In this document: piece after piece, positions 1 to 10,583 of the stretch
How positions within the stretch are numbered: the stretch's first letter is position 1
Layout: each line of letters begins with the position of its first letter
From: Microthyrium microscopicum
Taxonomy: Eukaryota; Ascomycota; Dothideomycetes; Microthyriales; Microthyriaceae
Assembly (NCBI GenBank): GCA_010405405.1
Contig: MU004237.1
Span: 1,251,345-1,315,344, forward strand
DNA length: 64,000 nt
Direction of reading: 5' to 3'
Position numbers and translations under genes: made by a program
The notes under the pieces: model-generated
Told to the model about the DNA's origin: nothing
Databases searched by the model: none
What the model saw: the letters and a program-made list of their open reading frames with translations, nothing else

Positions 1-345
1 CAAATTAAGAAGAAGATCAACAAGCACGCCTTCAGCGGCGGCCGTGAAACTCTCGAGGACCACCGAAAGTATGGCGGCAACCCTGATGTCGATGTTGCGT
101 ACCAGTACATTACGTACTTTGAAGACGATGACGAAAAGATTGCGCAGATTGCTACCGATTATCGCGCTGGCAAGATTCTTACGGGTGAGATGAAGAAGAT
201 GTGCATTGAAATGTTGCAGGAGTATGTGGCTGGATATCAGGCGAGACGGAAGGAGGTGACAGATGAGGTTTTGAGGGCGTATATGACGCCGAGGCGGTTG
301 GAGCCGAGTGGGTCGACGACACTACCGGATAGAAGTGAATCATGA
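1..345 (+). CDS. WRS1: Cytoplasmic tryptophanyl-tRNA synthetase, C-terminal part
   Basis: An open frame runs from the window edge to a TGA at 343-345, giving 114 C-terminal residues; the 5' part lies outside the window. The visible protein starts [17 protein letters not shown] and continues with a hydrophilic helical stretch ([17 protein letters not shown], then [16 protein letters not shown]). This is the anticodon-binding C-terminal region of eukaryotic cytoplasmic class I TrpRS, just after the KMSKS-type loop. The enzyme charges tRNA-Trp with tryptophan in the cytosol. The family is recognised from memory of its conserved C-terminus; the catalytic HIGH and KMSKS motifs are not in view. The last 20 or so residues are a non-conserved tail. 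Confidence 0.9.
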   Translation, partial: QIKKKINKHAFSGGRETLEDHRKYGGNPDVDVAYQYITYFEDDDEKIAQIATDYRAGKILTGEMKKMCIEMLQEYVAGYQARRKEVTDEVLRAYMTPRRLEPSGSTTLPDRSES

Positions 346-2050
346 GTGCTGGTTGACTGAGCTAAGCATGTGAGGGCAGGCGTGTACTCTGACATTTGAT
401 AATCTGTCCGACTCTTTTGCCAGACGGCACTTCGAATTGGCGATTACTAAAAAGACGCAATGTTACCATGAATACGGCAATTGCCTTAAGTAATGACTTT
501 TCGAATCATTAGAACTTAGTGGCGACATTCAACATGGCATCATCAAGCCCCAAGAACGAACAAAGACTCCATAACTCTGCACTGCACATTAGGCAAAGGA
601 AACTGCCAACAAAGCCCAGCGACGAGTGCCCATCCCCTAACAAAGCCATAGTTGACAGCTCTACTCCTTTGTCGTCTTGGACCAACAATGCATTGTGGTG
701 CTCTAAACCTTTCCATGAATCTTAATCTTACATATATGTCACCATGGCTACTAAACACGTTCTTAGCTGCTTCAATCCACAAACCCCAGAACCGAAACTC
801 GTGTAAAATTCAATCATGCCAGAAGATACTGTAGAGAAGCTCAATCAGCTCTCGAAGATGAACACTCAATGGGCACCAGAAGACCCTCATGATCGTATAA
901 TCCAGTGGCTAACTGGCCTTCCCAGCAGATCCGTGAAGCAAGACAACAAAGAAGATGGTCGGGAGGCTTCAGAAGCTCAGCAGAGCGGACATGTCCGTGT
1001 CGTATAGAAAACACCCCCAGAGAGTGGGAACGTATCATCATTTTTGAGGAGAGACGAGTAGAGATTAGAGGTACCAATAATGGTGAATACGGTACGACCA
1101 GATCTTATATAGGTGGTGGATGAGCTGGTTCTGGCTTAGATAGTTGGCTCTTGGACCATCTCTTCGCTGCTATTGGTGATATCATACAATACAGTCAGGT
1201 TGTCTGGCTTCCATCGAATGATCCGGTACCCATTATGTAAGTCTATTTCCTATGTTTATCCCATAAATGTTATGCCAAGGTGTTTGTGCCCCATTCCATA
1301 ATCTTGTATTATGAGGTTTTCAACTTATTCCCGTGAACTTATGTGTTACAACTGAGTTTTAGCTATGTGTTAGGAAACCACATTTACTAAACCTACCCTT
1401 TAGCGGACAGATCAGGCAAATGGACACTCGGACGCCTCTAGCGATCAATTGCTTGGATGATACACTTACCGTTGGTCCGGCTTTCATGTTCTAGAAATGA
1501 TACATAATATGGCCAGTGAACTCCGAATAGAACTTGGTTTTCACAGAGCAATCAGTGTTCAAACAGCAAGGCAGGCTCGGAGAGAGCACATCATGCAGCC
1601 CAAAAGATTTGGCGGGAAGGAAAGAAGATAATAGCGGCCACTGAACACCAATGTTTTCTTTCATGTATGATACTGAAGATGAAGTTAGGCAGATAGGCGC
1701 GCGCTTAGACTAGCTCAGACGGCAAGGGTGACCAATAGGAAGGTGAAGTGCCTGCCCCATCTTGATACCACTCCAACTCCTACATACTCCAGGTGCATCT
1801 TCAATCCACGACTCCTACCTCGACATCTTGATAATTCCATACCTCCACCACTGACAACCTATTTCCAAGGCCTCACAGCCTCAACTTTTTCTTCTGCCTG
1901 TCTACTCTCCATTTACTTCACTGTCCTTAGGCTCCGATCCTCATACAGATATATAGCCCGTCTCCGCCCTCGATCTTCTTCCCCGAGTCTATGCCTCTAC
2001 CAACCGTTCCACTACCTTACTCCCACACTTCCAACCCGTAGCCTGTCAAG
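346..2050. other. Intergenic region and probable CAF40 promoter/5' leader
   Basis: This 1.7 kb lies between the WRS1 stop and the CAF40 start. Short open frames occur (for example 519-725 and 841-1077 minus) but none has a recognisable protein, plausible splicing or a typical start context. The last 300 bases are very rich in C and T, typical of the core promoter and 5' leader of a well expressed filamentous-fungal gene. A frame open across 1728-2231 is explained by this pyrimidine bias. Confidence 0.6.
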
Positions 2051-3289
2051 ATGGCTACAGCAGCCTTCTTCCCCCATAATAATGCGGGCCAGCATCATGA
2101 TTGGCGCGCATTCGAATCAATGCCAGGCAACGGCCATCATGCCGTCCAACAGCATGCCGCCGCCGCAGGTCCTCACTTCAACCGTCTCGCAGCTCTCAGT
2201 AATGCCAGTGCCACCACAAATCCTACTATGAATGTGCTCTCAAACAATGATCATTCCCCAAGCATTCTCGCATCAACCGATCCTGCGGTGGCTGACGATA
2301 ACCGACGCACATTGGAGTGGATCGCTCAGCTGCTGAACCCAAGCTCACGCGAGACTGCTTTATTAGAGCTTAGCAAAAAGCGCGAGCAGGTTCCTGAGCT
2401 TGCATTGGTTCTGTGGCATTCATTCGGTAAGGAACAGTTTATATTGATTCGATTGCACGGTATTGACTCGAGTGACAGGCGTCATGACCGCACTACTTCA
2501 AGAGATCATCTCCGTTTATCCGTTGCTCAACCCGTCCCAGCTGACTGCAGCATCCTCTAACCGAGTTTGCAATGCTTTGGCTCTCTTGCAGTGTGTCGCT
2601 TCGCACAATGAGACACGTCAGTTGTTCCTGAATGGTATGAAACTCGAGAATCATTGCTTTGATATACACTAAGTGTCTTTAGCCCACATTCCACTATTCC
2701 TCTATCCATTCCTAAACACGACGTCAAAGTCTAGGCCCTACGAGTACCTTCGCTTGACCTCGTTAGGAGTGATTGGAGCGCTGGTCAAGAATGATTCTTC
2801 CGAGGTTATCAACTTCCTCCTTACAACCGAGATAATCCCATTGTGTCTTCGCATTATGGAGACCGGATCGGAGTTGTCCAAGACAGTGGCTATCTTCATT
2901 GTTCAAAAGATCTTGTTAGATGATACTGGCTTGGCATATATCTGCCAAACTTATGAGCGCTTCTACGCCGTGGGAACGGTCTTGTCAAACATGGTCACCC
3001 AACTCGTGGAGCAACAAACTGTCCGTCTGCTCAAGCATGTTGTTAGATGCTTCCTCCGGTTAGTAATGTGTTCAAACCTGAAATGCTCTGACTAACGAGA
3101 TCATTTAGGCTTTCCGACAATGCGCGCGCTCGCGAGGCCCTACGACAATGTCTCCCCGAACCTCTTCGTGATGCCACCTTCTCCAATGTCCTACGCGATG
3201 ACGCTGCAACTAAGCGCTGCCTAGCACAACTACTCATCAATCTGTCAGATTCTTCCGCCGACCCATCCATGAATATCTTTACTCATTAA
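2051..3289 (+). CDS. CAF40: CCR4-NOT complex subunit CAF40/RCD1 (CNOT9 family)
   Basis: Four exons (2051-2426, 2479-2634, 2683-3058, 3109-3289) join in phase to a 362-residue protein. After a variable His/Gln/Ala-rich N-terminus of about 90 residues comes the almost invariant RCD1 armadillo-type core, with stretches such as [53 protein letters not shown] and [20 protein letters not shown]. Each junction restores the known family sequence exactly. CNOT9 proteins bind the NOT1 scaffold and peptide motifs of repressors, linking deadenylation to target mRNAs in the cytoplasm. The introns are 52, 48 and 50 bases. The 3' end is slightly uncertain because an acceptor-like site at about 3330 could create a different last few residues. 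The core identity is certain. Confidence 0.93.
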
Positions 3290-4388
3290 ACGAGACCATA
3301 ATGAATAGTTACTTACTGGAATTTCTACAGGAACCCGGATCTGGTTAGTTCAGCTGCCCGACGCGATTCTCTGTCACCTATCAGATAACTGGCTTGATTG
3401 CAACATTCTTACACATACAACAACCCTGGCTGTTTGTTGCGACTTTACTCGACATGTTGACGAATGCTCCTGGCATTCGAAATAGCCATCATTGGCCTCA
3501 AAACATCAACCTGGCGCTTTGGAGCAATGATCAACACCCCTTGAACGAGGAGGACCATATGTATTTTTTTCGCGCGAATAACGGGAGGGCTATCTGCCCA
3601 CAGGACTGGCCAACGGCTAAATGGATTACCACAAAAGCATTATATTGTTTGCAACTAGTTACCTTACTCATCCTACACGATAATTATACCCCTCCGGCGA
3701 ACTTGCTCACACTCCATCTTCCCTCCTCGAGTATATAATACTGTGTACGAAATGCTTTGGACTTCGGGAGACAAAAGCGGCTGCTACACATTTTCCTGGC
3801 TCTTGGTTTTGATTCCTACTTATAACACTACCTATACACGATCTATGAACTTCCGACCATGAATGTTATGCTCAGGCTGGGGCTATTGTAATTTTCATGT
3901 TTGGGCCTGACATTGCAAGATGTTTCCTGTTTCTGTCTCACCTCCTATATCCACTACAAGCCTCACTCTAGCACCCACCTCGATATACCCCTTGATCGCT
4001 ATACCCTCTGTCACCTTTTCTTTTTCATATGGGATGGAGCAAAAAATTACTGTGTTGAATGTTGTGGCATTTTTGTACTGCTTGATTGGGCTGATCGAGT
4101 TGTAACTGCTGCATTTGCAAGCCAATGCACGTCTTCAAGATAGCAGACTCGATGCAGTAGCGGCATATTCTGTGGAGCAGGCGTTATGATTACAATCTTT
4201 GTCTTTGAAGTGTAATATAGATACAATGTAGCATAATGGATTTTGATATTACAATGCGAGTTTACACTCACTGGAAAGCGGACGTCGCTTGTCGATGCTG
4301 TTGTAACCACGCTATATGCCATGTGATATAATGCCAATCCATACCATTCCCACAGAACAAGTACAATCCGTATTAAACACACCAGTGA
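3290..4388. other. Convergent 3' intergenic region CAF40 / CDC9
   Basis: This 1.1 kb lies between two convergent genes. It contains only shadow-like short frames (for example 3394-3738) with no recognisable protein. It should hold the polyadenylation sites of both genes; no repeat or RNA gene was seen. Confidence 0.5.
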
Positions 4389-7300
4389 TCAATACTCAAA
4401 GTCGTCGTCCACACTTGGCCCCTTGCTCTTGCTCACGCTCTCCTGCTTGCGATACATTTCCGCCACCGCACGACTCGTTGTCGCCATCTCCGCTGTTTTA
4501 TCTTCGCGCTCCTTGATGAATCGTGGAAATCTCAGACTCACGCCCTTGCCATCAGAGCCCACCTCGTTTGCTGCTGCGCGATAGCGTGGCGAGATGGTCA
4601 AGTCCGCTGTCTTGACTTCCCAAACATATTTGGGCTCAAACCACACGTCCGGCTGGTCCTTGGTGCCTGCACTGTGAGCGTAAAACGGCTTGGGTCGCGT
4701 GATCACTACTGCCGACAACTTGGCGTGCAGATCTGCGAGTGCTTCATCACTGAAGCCAGTACCGATGTTGCAAACGCTTTCAAATTTCTCGTCTTTGGGG
4801 TTCCAGCAGGCAAGTAGAAAAGCACCGTAAACGGACGTGCGCTTGCCGCGGCCAAAGTATGCGCCGAGGACGACGAGATCTAGACTGTCGCCAACACCTG
4901 CGAGGTAGTCTTTCTTGACTTTGAGCCAATTCTGTGAGCGGCGGGAGGGTTCGTAGGAGGACGCGGGGCCGTCAAGCATCTTCACCATGAGGCCTTCGCA
5001 GGAGGCTTTGACGGACTCTTCAAGCAAGTTCTGAATTTCGTCGAGATCGCTCGTGTTGCCGGCGGTGGCGAATGCAAATTCGCCTTCAACGGGCGCAAAA
5101 GCGCTGTGCAAGAGTTCACGGCGCTCGCGGAGACTCTTGTTGACGAGGGCTTCGCCGTTGAGAAAGAGGAGGTCGAAAGCGAAAACGCAGACTTTGACTT
5201 TCACGTCTTCGACCTTGACGTCTTTGCGCTTGCGTGTCATGAGCTGTTGAAATGGTAGAACCTTTTTCTCGGTCACGTCCCAAGCGACGGACTCGCAGTC
5301 AAGTACAAAGCTTTTCGTCGTGTCTTTGATCCAGTTGGGTAGAGCGGCGAGAATGTCGGGATATTTCTTGGAGAGATCTTCGGAATTCCGAGAAAACACA
5401 TTGGCGATGCCTTTGGCGGATTTACCAGATGATGGGACTGTAGTGGCGTATTGCAGTGGTGAGTCGTGCGCGACGAAATGTATCTGGGCGCGCTCGCCAT
5501 CATATTTGTATTCGCACGTGAATTCCTTGCCATCGAACCGGTCTAGCACTTCGGTAATGGACTTGGTCGGTTTGGCAAGCATAGGCTTCAATGGAATACC
5601 CGGTTGAAGCTTGCAAACTTCGCGTAGTTTGTCTAGTTTGAACTCATTGGAAACAAGCGCGGGAATAATGACTTCGTAGCTGGGTAGTTCACTGCATTCT
5701 GTCAGCATTACTATTACGTTTAGTGTGGATCAACTAACCTGTAAACTGATTTGAGTATCGATTCTCCCTTCTCAAGTGCCTCTGAAGTTGGCAATTTCGC
5801 TTTTTTGCCTTCGAGAGCAGCAGCATAGTCTGTAGCATGAAAGACAACGGCTTGTGCAAGCGCAACTAGGACAGACTTTTCAGCAAGACCAAGTCGCAAC
5901 TTTCCTTCCAATGTGCGAACAATATATTTTGCTTCACTTGGACCGCCTTTGTCTTTGGTGATGTCAATCTTGGCACCTGCAGCAGCATCCGCAGCTGAAA
6001 GAAGCTTCATGATACCAGACACTTTGTGAGCCTGCGAGCCATGGCCCTCAATCAAAGCAATATCAGTCAGCCCCTTGAAGACTCCATGAACGGTCAATGG
6101 CTTTGGCTTGAACATTGTCCGCTGATTGGATCGACTCTTAACTGCGACTAATCCAAGATCTCCTATTTCCTTCTGATCCGCTTTAACAATAGCAAGAGTT
6201 CGACCAGTGGATTCGCCAATAGCCTTCATAATGAGAGACTCTCCAATTCCAAGTTCAATTCCAGTATATTCGGCAGCCAGCTTGTTGATCATGAGCAGAA
6301 CAGTTGGCAATAAGTCCTCAGGGGTGAGGCGCAAAACTTGACGCAGAAAAAGCGAGCAAAGTGCCACGATTTCGAGACGTTTGGTAGTCATCTCAATTTT
6401 GTGGTATGTTGTGCATAGTGCAGCGTAAGGGACGGGATCTCCAGCCTTCCAGTCTGGATACGGATCTTTGCCAGAGCCTTTGAGCGTAGCAAGAAGATTC
6501 TCTCTAGCCTTTGCTGCATCCTCGGGCTTGAGATCATCTTCATCTTCTTCGACCTCGTTCTCTTCTGCAGCTGCCACAGGACTGGCTTCTTCGTCTTCCT
6601 CCTCAACCACTGCCTTTTTTCCTTTGACCTTGGTCGGAGCGGCTTTGGCAGCTTTCGACTTTTTCGGCGTTGAACGAACTGGCAACGACGTACCGTCGTC
6701 TTCGAGGTCCTCAGCCTTGGCGTCGTCCATCTCTACGTCAGAGCCGTCTTCATCCTTGATCTTTGGGGCTGTTTTGGGGGAGGCCTTGTTCAGTGTTCTG
6801 CCCTTTGCCACCTGCTTCGACTTGGATAAGCTATTACCATTTTTGGTTGGTGCTTGTGAGTTATCCTTGGTGGTTCTTCGGCGCTTTCGGACAGGACCGT
6901 CATCCTCGTCTTCGTCGTCAATTGATGAACGCGAGGCTGCTATTGGGCGTGTCAGTACTGGATTCAGACAAACTGGTAGTGAAGCTTGGGATAGGGTAGC
7001 TCCTCCATTCTCCTTGGAGATCTCTGTCACTGCTCGGCCTCTAGCAGGTCGTTTTGTACGACCCCATCGAGAATTCTTTGAGCTCAAGATGAGAATGGGA
7101 ACTACGGTTTTGTTCATGTTGTAGATATGAAGATGGAGAGGGGATTGTGAGTGCAAGGGATGTGGAGTTAGGCATATAGGAGGGATGGTTGAATCAACTC
7201 AGGAACGATTGAGCTGTTCAGTGCAGCTCAGGTTACTCACTTTTTGGACTCGTTCCTTCTTCCGATTTCAACACCTTGCTGGACGGCACATCTTCCATGT

Positions 7301-7565
7301 CTACATCACCCTTCACCTCCGCAGAAGCAGCCTCGGACTTGACATCCTCGTCAATTGGTTCGGGAGTTTCCGCATCTTCGGAGTCTTTCGCCTTGAGTTT
7401 CAACTTTGATTGTTGTGGTTGGGGAGTCTTTGGGACGGACTGGCCAGAGAACCATTTGCTGTGCAAGTCGTCAGTTTATGGCCTCTTACAAAAACTGGCA
7501 AATGCAGACTTGAGCGTTTTCTGAGATGGCTTGACGTACTTTAATGTGCCTTGCTTGGGAGCCAT
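4389..7565 (-). CDS. CDC9: DNA ligase I (ATP-dependent replicative ligase)
   Basis: The preferred model has exons 7565-7540, 7458-7241, 6939-5739 and 5691-4389, which join in phase to 915 residues. The protein has an acidic/basic linker rich in Lys, Glu and Ser, then the ligase DNA-binding domain. The nucleotidyltransferase core follows, with active-site motif EYKYDGER (the adenylated Lys is near residue 544), then the OB domain ending DDDFEY. The enzyme seals nicks between Okazaki fragments and in excision repair, in the nucleus and probably also in mitochondria. The first junction creates QGTLNKWF, a canonical PCNA-interacting box (Q-x-x-L-x-x-aromatic-aromatic) at the N-terminus. The intron 6940-7240 is long (301 bases). 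It could instead contain a small extra exon, because an acceptor at about 7096 is in phase. The 3' acceptor reads TAGCAG, so two in-phase sites three bases apart are possible. The junction at 5739/5691 restores the family sequence SVYSELPSYEVIIPAL. Confidence 0.92.
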
Positions 7566-7704
7566 GATGGATCGAGATCTTATTGCAACGAGTGACGTGT
7601 TAGTTTGAATTGTAGCACAATCTGCGCGCAAACAATTGAATCTCAGGACCAACTTAGAGGACCTCATTCATATTATTATGGTAAATGGGAATTGTAGGAT
7701 TATG

Positions 7705-7732
7705 ACGCGAAAACTGTACGTCTAAGTCGCGT
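7705..7732. promoter_or_regulatory. MCB-like (MBF) motif pair in the CDC9/MIX23 divergent promoter
   Basis: The 510-base stretch 7566-8074 separates the divergent starts of CDC9 and MIX23. In it, TGACGCGAAA at 7703-7712 and TCGCGT at 7727-7732 both contain the ACGCGA core, one on each strand, about 140-170 bases upstream of the CDC9 ATG; a related GCGCGT lies at 7745-7750. CDC9 is a classic G1/S-regulated MBF target in yeasts, so the position makes biological sense. This is motif reading only. The remaining bases show nothing else recognisable. Confidence 0.45.
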
Positions 7733-8074
7733 CGAGTGCGAGGAGCGCGTCGCAGCCTGAAGAAAGTCTTGGCGCCATCTGATTAGATCAAGACCAGCGG
7801 ATCATGGATTGAGTCTGGTGCCTATCATTTTCATTCATATCGTCACTGACTCGAGTTCAAGAAGTTACAACTCACAATATTCTAATTACTTTACCATTTC
7901 AGTTGAAGACCAGTGAGGTGCTTCATTAATCGTTCTTGCATCCTCGATACCCAAACATCAGACATCACGGCGGGCATATTCTGGAAGCAGCTGGATCCTG
8001 ATCCTCTGCCGGAGGAGCGTAAGGAATCAGATCAGACGACATCAACGGAGACGAAACTGCAAAAGCAGGAAGAC

Positions 8075-8714
8075 ATGCCACAGCCATTCGAGGCGCCATC
8101 GTTGACACCTCAGTTCTGTTTCAACCAGCGGGTATTACGAGGTATGCAGACTCCGAGAAGCCTTGCCAAGCACAAAGCTAACAGGACAATAAGACTTTCT
8201 ACGATTATCAAGACAATCCATCGACGATTCCATAACACAAAACCTTAATGCGCTCGTAACGCCCGGCACACGACCCTTTGATCCCATCGTCACATCTTCT
8301 CGCCAACATCCCATACCACCACCCCGCCGAATAATAGAAGCAGGAGCATGCGATGACTTCAAGGAGCGTGTATTGTTCCCATCGTGGCAAATGCGAGCAG
8401 ATGTCATAAATTACTGCGCTGGCGTGGCAACGTCTCCGGATCCCAATGATCCCGATTTGCTTCTCCGAGAGGTCGAAAACGCTAGGTCACGAGAGCGTGT
8501 CGTAGACGAGCGTCTAGACCCATATAGCGCAAGATATTTTCCAAAAGACTCGAGAACAGAGTCTCTGGCAGCCTTATTACGCAATGAGAGAGCTGTGGAG
8601 AGCATCATTAGATCAAGAACTTGGTCGATAGTGGAAGAACGGTGTGGGTCGACAGGAGAGACGTTTGAGCAGGTTCTTGACGATTGGCGAAAACGAAAGC
8701 ACAGCACCGGTTAA
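8075..8714 (+). CDS. MIX23: MIX23/CID2-family mitochondrial intermembrane-space protein
   Basis: Two exons (8075-8141 and 8194-8714) join in phase to 195 residues. The start at 8075 gives MPQPFEAPSLTPQFCF. The junction gives RVLRDFLRLSRQSIDDSIT, the conserved opening of the Cid2/CCDC58 (MIX23) family in ascomycetes. Downstream blocks FPSWQMRADVINYCAGVATS and VVDERLDPYSARYFP are also family hallmarks. Four cysteines are visible (residues 15, 75, 97 and one near the C-terminus), fitting an oxidatively folded intermembrane-space protein imported through the Mia40 route. In yeast, MIX23 supports matrix protein import. An upstream in-frame ATG at 7913 would add 54 unconserved residues and is less likely. 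The intron 8142-8193 ends in AAG and is the only choice that restores the family sequence. The gene is divergent from CDC9. Confidence 0.85.
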
Positions 8715-8921
8715 ATGCCACGACTCTCTCACCTCCCACGCACTACGTTCGAAACGTTGTATAATATGAAGCATGACCATATTGGCAAGCCTCCACCCTC
8801 CCGAAATTCCTGTAGGTTACAAGCTTTTGAGAGAAATGACTGCACAAATAACATAATATATCAAAACTCATAGATTCTTACTTTCATCCACCTAGCTTCT
8901 CTTTTCGGGAGATGTGCGAGA

Positions 8922-9435
8922 TTAGTAAAACTCTTCTCCTCCATGCTTTCCATCCAGCTTTCCATCCTCTTTCAACTTGAACAATGCTGCTTTAACCCGT
9001 TCAATTACCCGCTTGCCGTACTCCGGACCCCTCGGGGGCATCTCGACTTTCTTGTCGCTTCTCAAGATTGGGACTAGACGAGCTTCTGCTTCCTTCTCCA
9101 GCGCAGAGGAAATGAGTTTGAACTTTTCGTCCGCTGCAAATTCAGCTGCCCCTCCCAGTACCACTGCCTGGGGAATCTTGCCGTAGTTGCCAGTTCCTAG
9201 CCTGCTTGAGTTTGATAGAGGAGCCTTGCCGCATAGCACATATGGTAATTCGTCGGCGGCATTCTGTGCGCTGGCTTGTGTAAAATTGACGACTAGAGAA
9301 GTGTGAGTAATAGTCACTGGCAACACATCTTCTTGTGAGTGGTATACCTTCGATTTCGGGTTTGAGGCCTTCGATGACCGGAGCTCCGATGTACTCGGAT
9401 TCGCCACAGAGCGCAATGTATATCGGTTCACTCAT
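8922..9435 (-). CDS. Small conserved fungal protein of unknown function
   Basis: Two exons (9435-9348 and 9292-8922) join in phase to 152 residues; the intron is 55 bases. The N-terminus IYIALCGESEYIGAPVIEGL resembles a beta strand plus glycine turn plus helix, as in Rossmann-like folds, but no full dinucleotide-binding motif (GxGxxG or GxxGxxG) is present. The C-terminus PRGPEYGKRVIERVKAALFKL followed by GKHGGEEFY is a pattern I recall from short, unnamed proteins common in filamentous fungi, ending in a conserved aromatic residue. No signal peptide or membrane segment is seen. The function is unknown. The structure is well supported by frame closure and splice signals. Confidence 0.7.
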
Positions 9436-10583
9436 GATGATAAAATGGCACAAGGAGTGTGTTGGTATCTTCAGACTCGCAAAAAGGTAGACAGGATCCA
9501 GGAATCTTGGTCAAGAAGTTGATAAAGTGTCAGTGGATCAATTGAGAGTTTGAAGTACCATTTAGTATCTTTTATGGTGATACTCGAGTTTCAAGTCGGC
9601 ACCCAATATGCTGTGCAGCTGTACTCTATGACGGAAGCAGTTGGTAACCTTCAACCTCGAATCAGCGACTAGTCTAACGCGCCCGACTAGACTACAATTG
9701 TGGGCCGACTTGATAATAGTGCCAATCTGGGGATGATTGTCCGCCAAAGGAACGCTAATATGTCCCTCACTAACTACTAGTAAGTACATCAAAGATAGAG
9801 CAACGCATGCTCAGCTTGTCGGAATATGAGTATGAGTTGTCCGTTGCCTCTTCTATATGAAGAGTTGGACTCTGAAATGGCAGATTCGTATCCCTTTTTT
9901 CCCACTCAAAGAATCTTTAACATCGGGCGGTCTTACTTGCCAAGCAGTAGCAAATCCGTTGCTTCGGTATGGTAATTATTCTATCAGATGATGCGTATTT
10001 GATTCTTGTAGGGTCGTGTCTAGAGGCAACAAGTACTGCATGCCTAGATAATGATCAAATCGTTCTATGGATCCAACTATATACCTCAATAGATAGAGTT
10101 TTCAGAGAGTCCAAAAGTATTCTTCTATTCGTCGAGAGATAGTCTAACCCACAATACTGCGAGGTAATGAAAGCGCATTCGGCAACAACGGAGAAAATCA
10201 TTTCTCATTAGACAAAATAGACTCGGTTGACACCATCTAGCAGAGGCCAATGGGCGGTTAAACTCCCTGCTTGGCCTCTGCTTCTTGGGCATGGTGAAAG
10301 TCGTAGCCCATAATATACTGATGCGCTATTCTTGGTCCTTGGTATTTCACCACGAGATTTGGAAAGTATGAAAGAATAGGAATATCTGCTAGTTCATTAT
10401 ACTGCGGATTTATCTTTGAAGTCCCTGATAAGCTTTCCAATTGGCATAACTATCTTTGTGTTTGGATAGTCATTTTCGGGATTCAAAAGCGAAAAACGTT
10501 ACATTCATAGATTCATAGATTCATACATTCATAAGTTCGTTATATACAAACAGCACTGGGGCTTATTAGTCGGATCCAATGAC
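9436..10583. other. Intergenic region without recognisable gene
   Basis: This 1.15 kb has only weak short frames (9562-9792 minus and 10258-10440 minus), neither recognisable nor with good start or splice context. It includes a short tandem repeat at 10503-10534. Confidence 0.5.
10503..10534. repeat. Short tandem repeat, 8-bp unit x4
   Basis: Four consecutive near-copies of ATTCATAG occur; the last two differ at the final base. The array lies just downstream of the minus-strand membrane-protein gene. It is a simple microsatellite. Confidence 0.8.

Noticed and set aside
1728-2231. 167-codon frame upstream of and overlapping CAF40
   Set aside because: It is produced by the C/T-rich leader; it overlaps the certain CAF40 first exon in another frame and has no family.
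3394-3738. 114-codon plus frame after CAF40
   Set aside because: No recognisable protein, poor start context, lies in the 3' region of two convergent genes.
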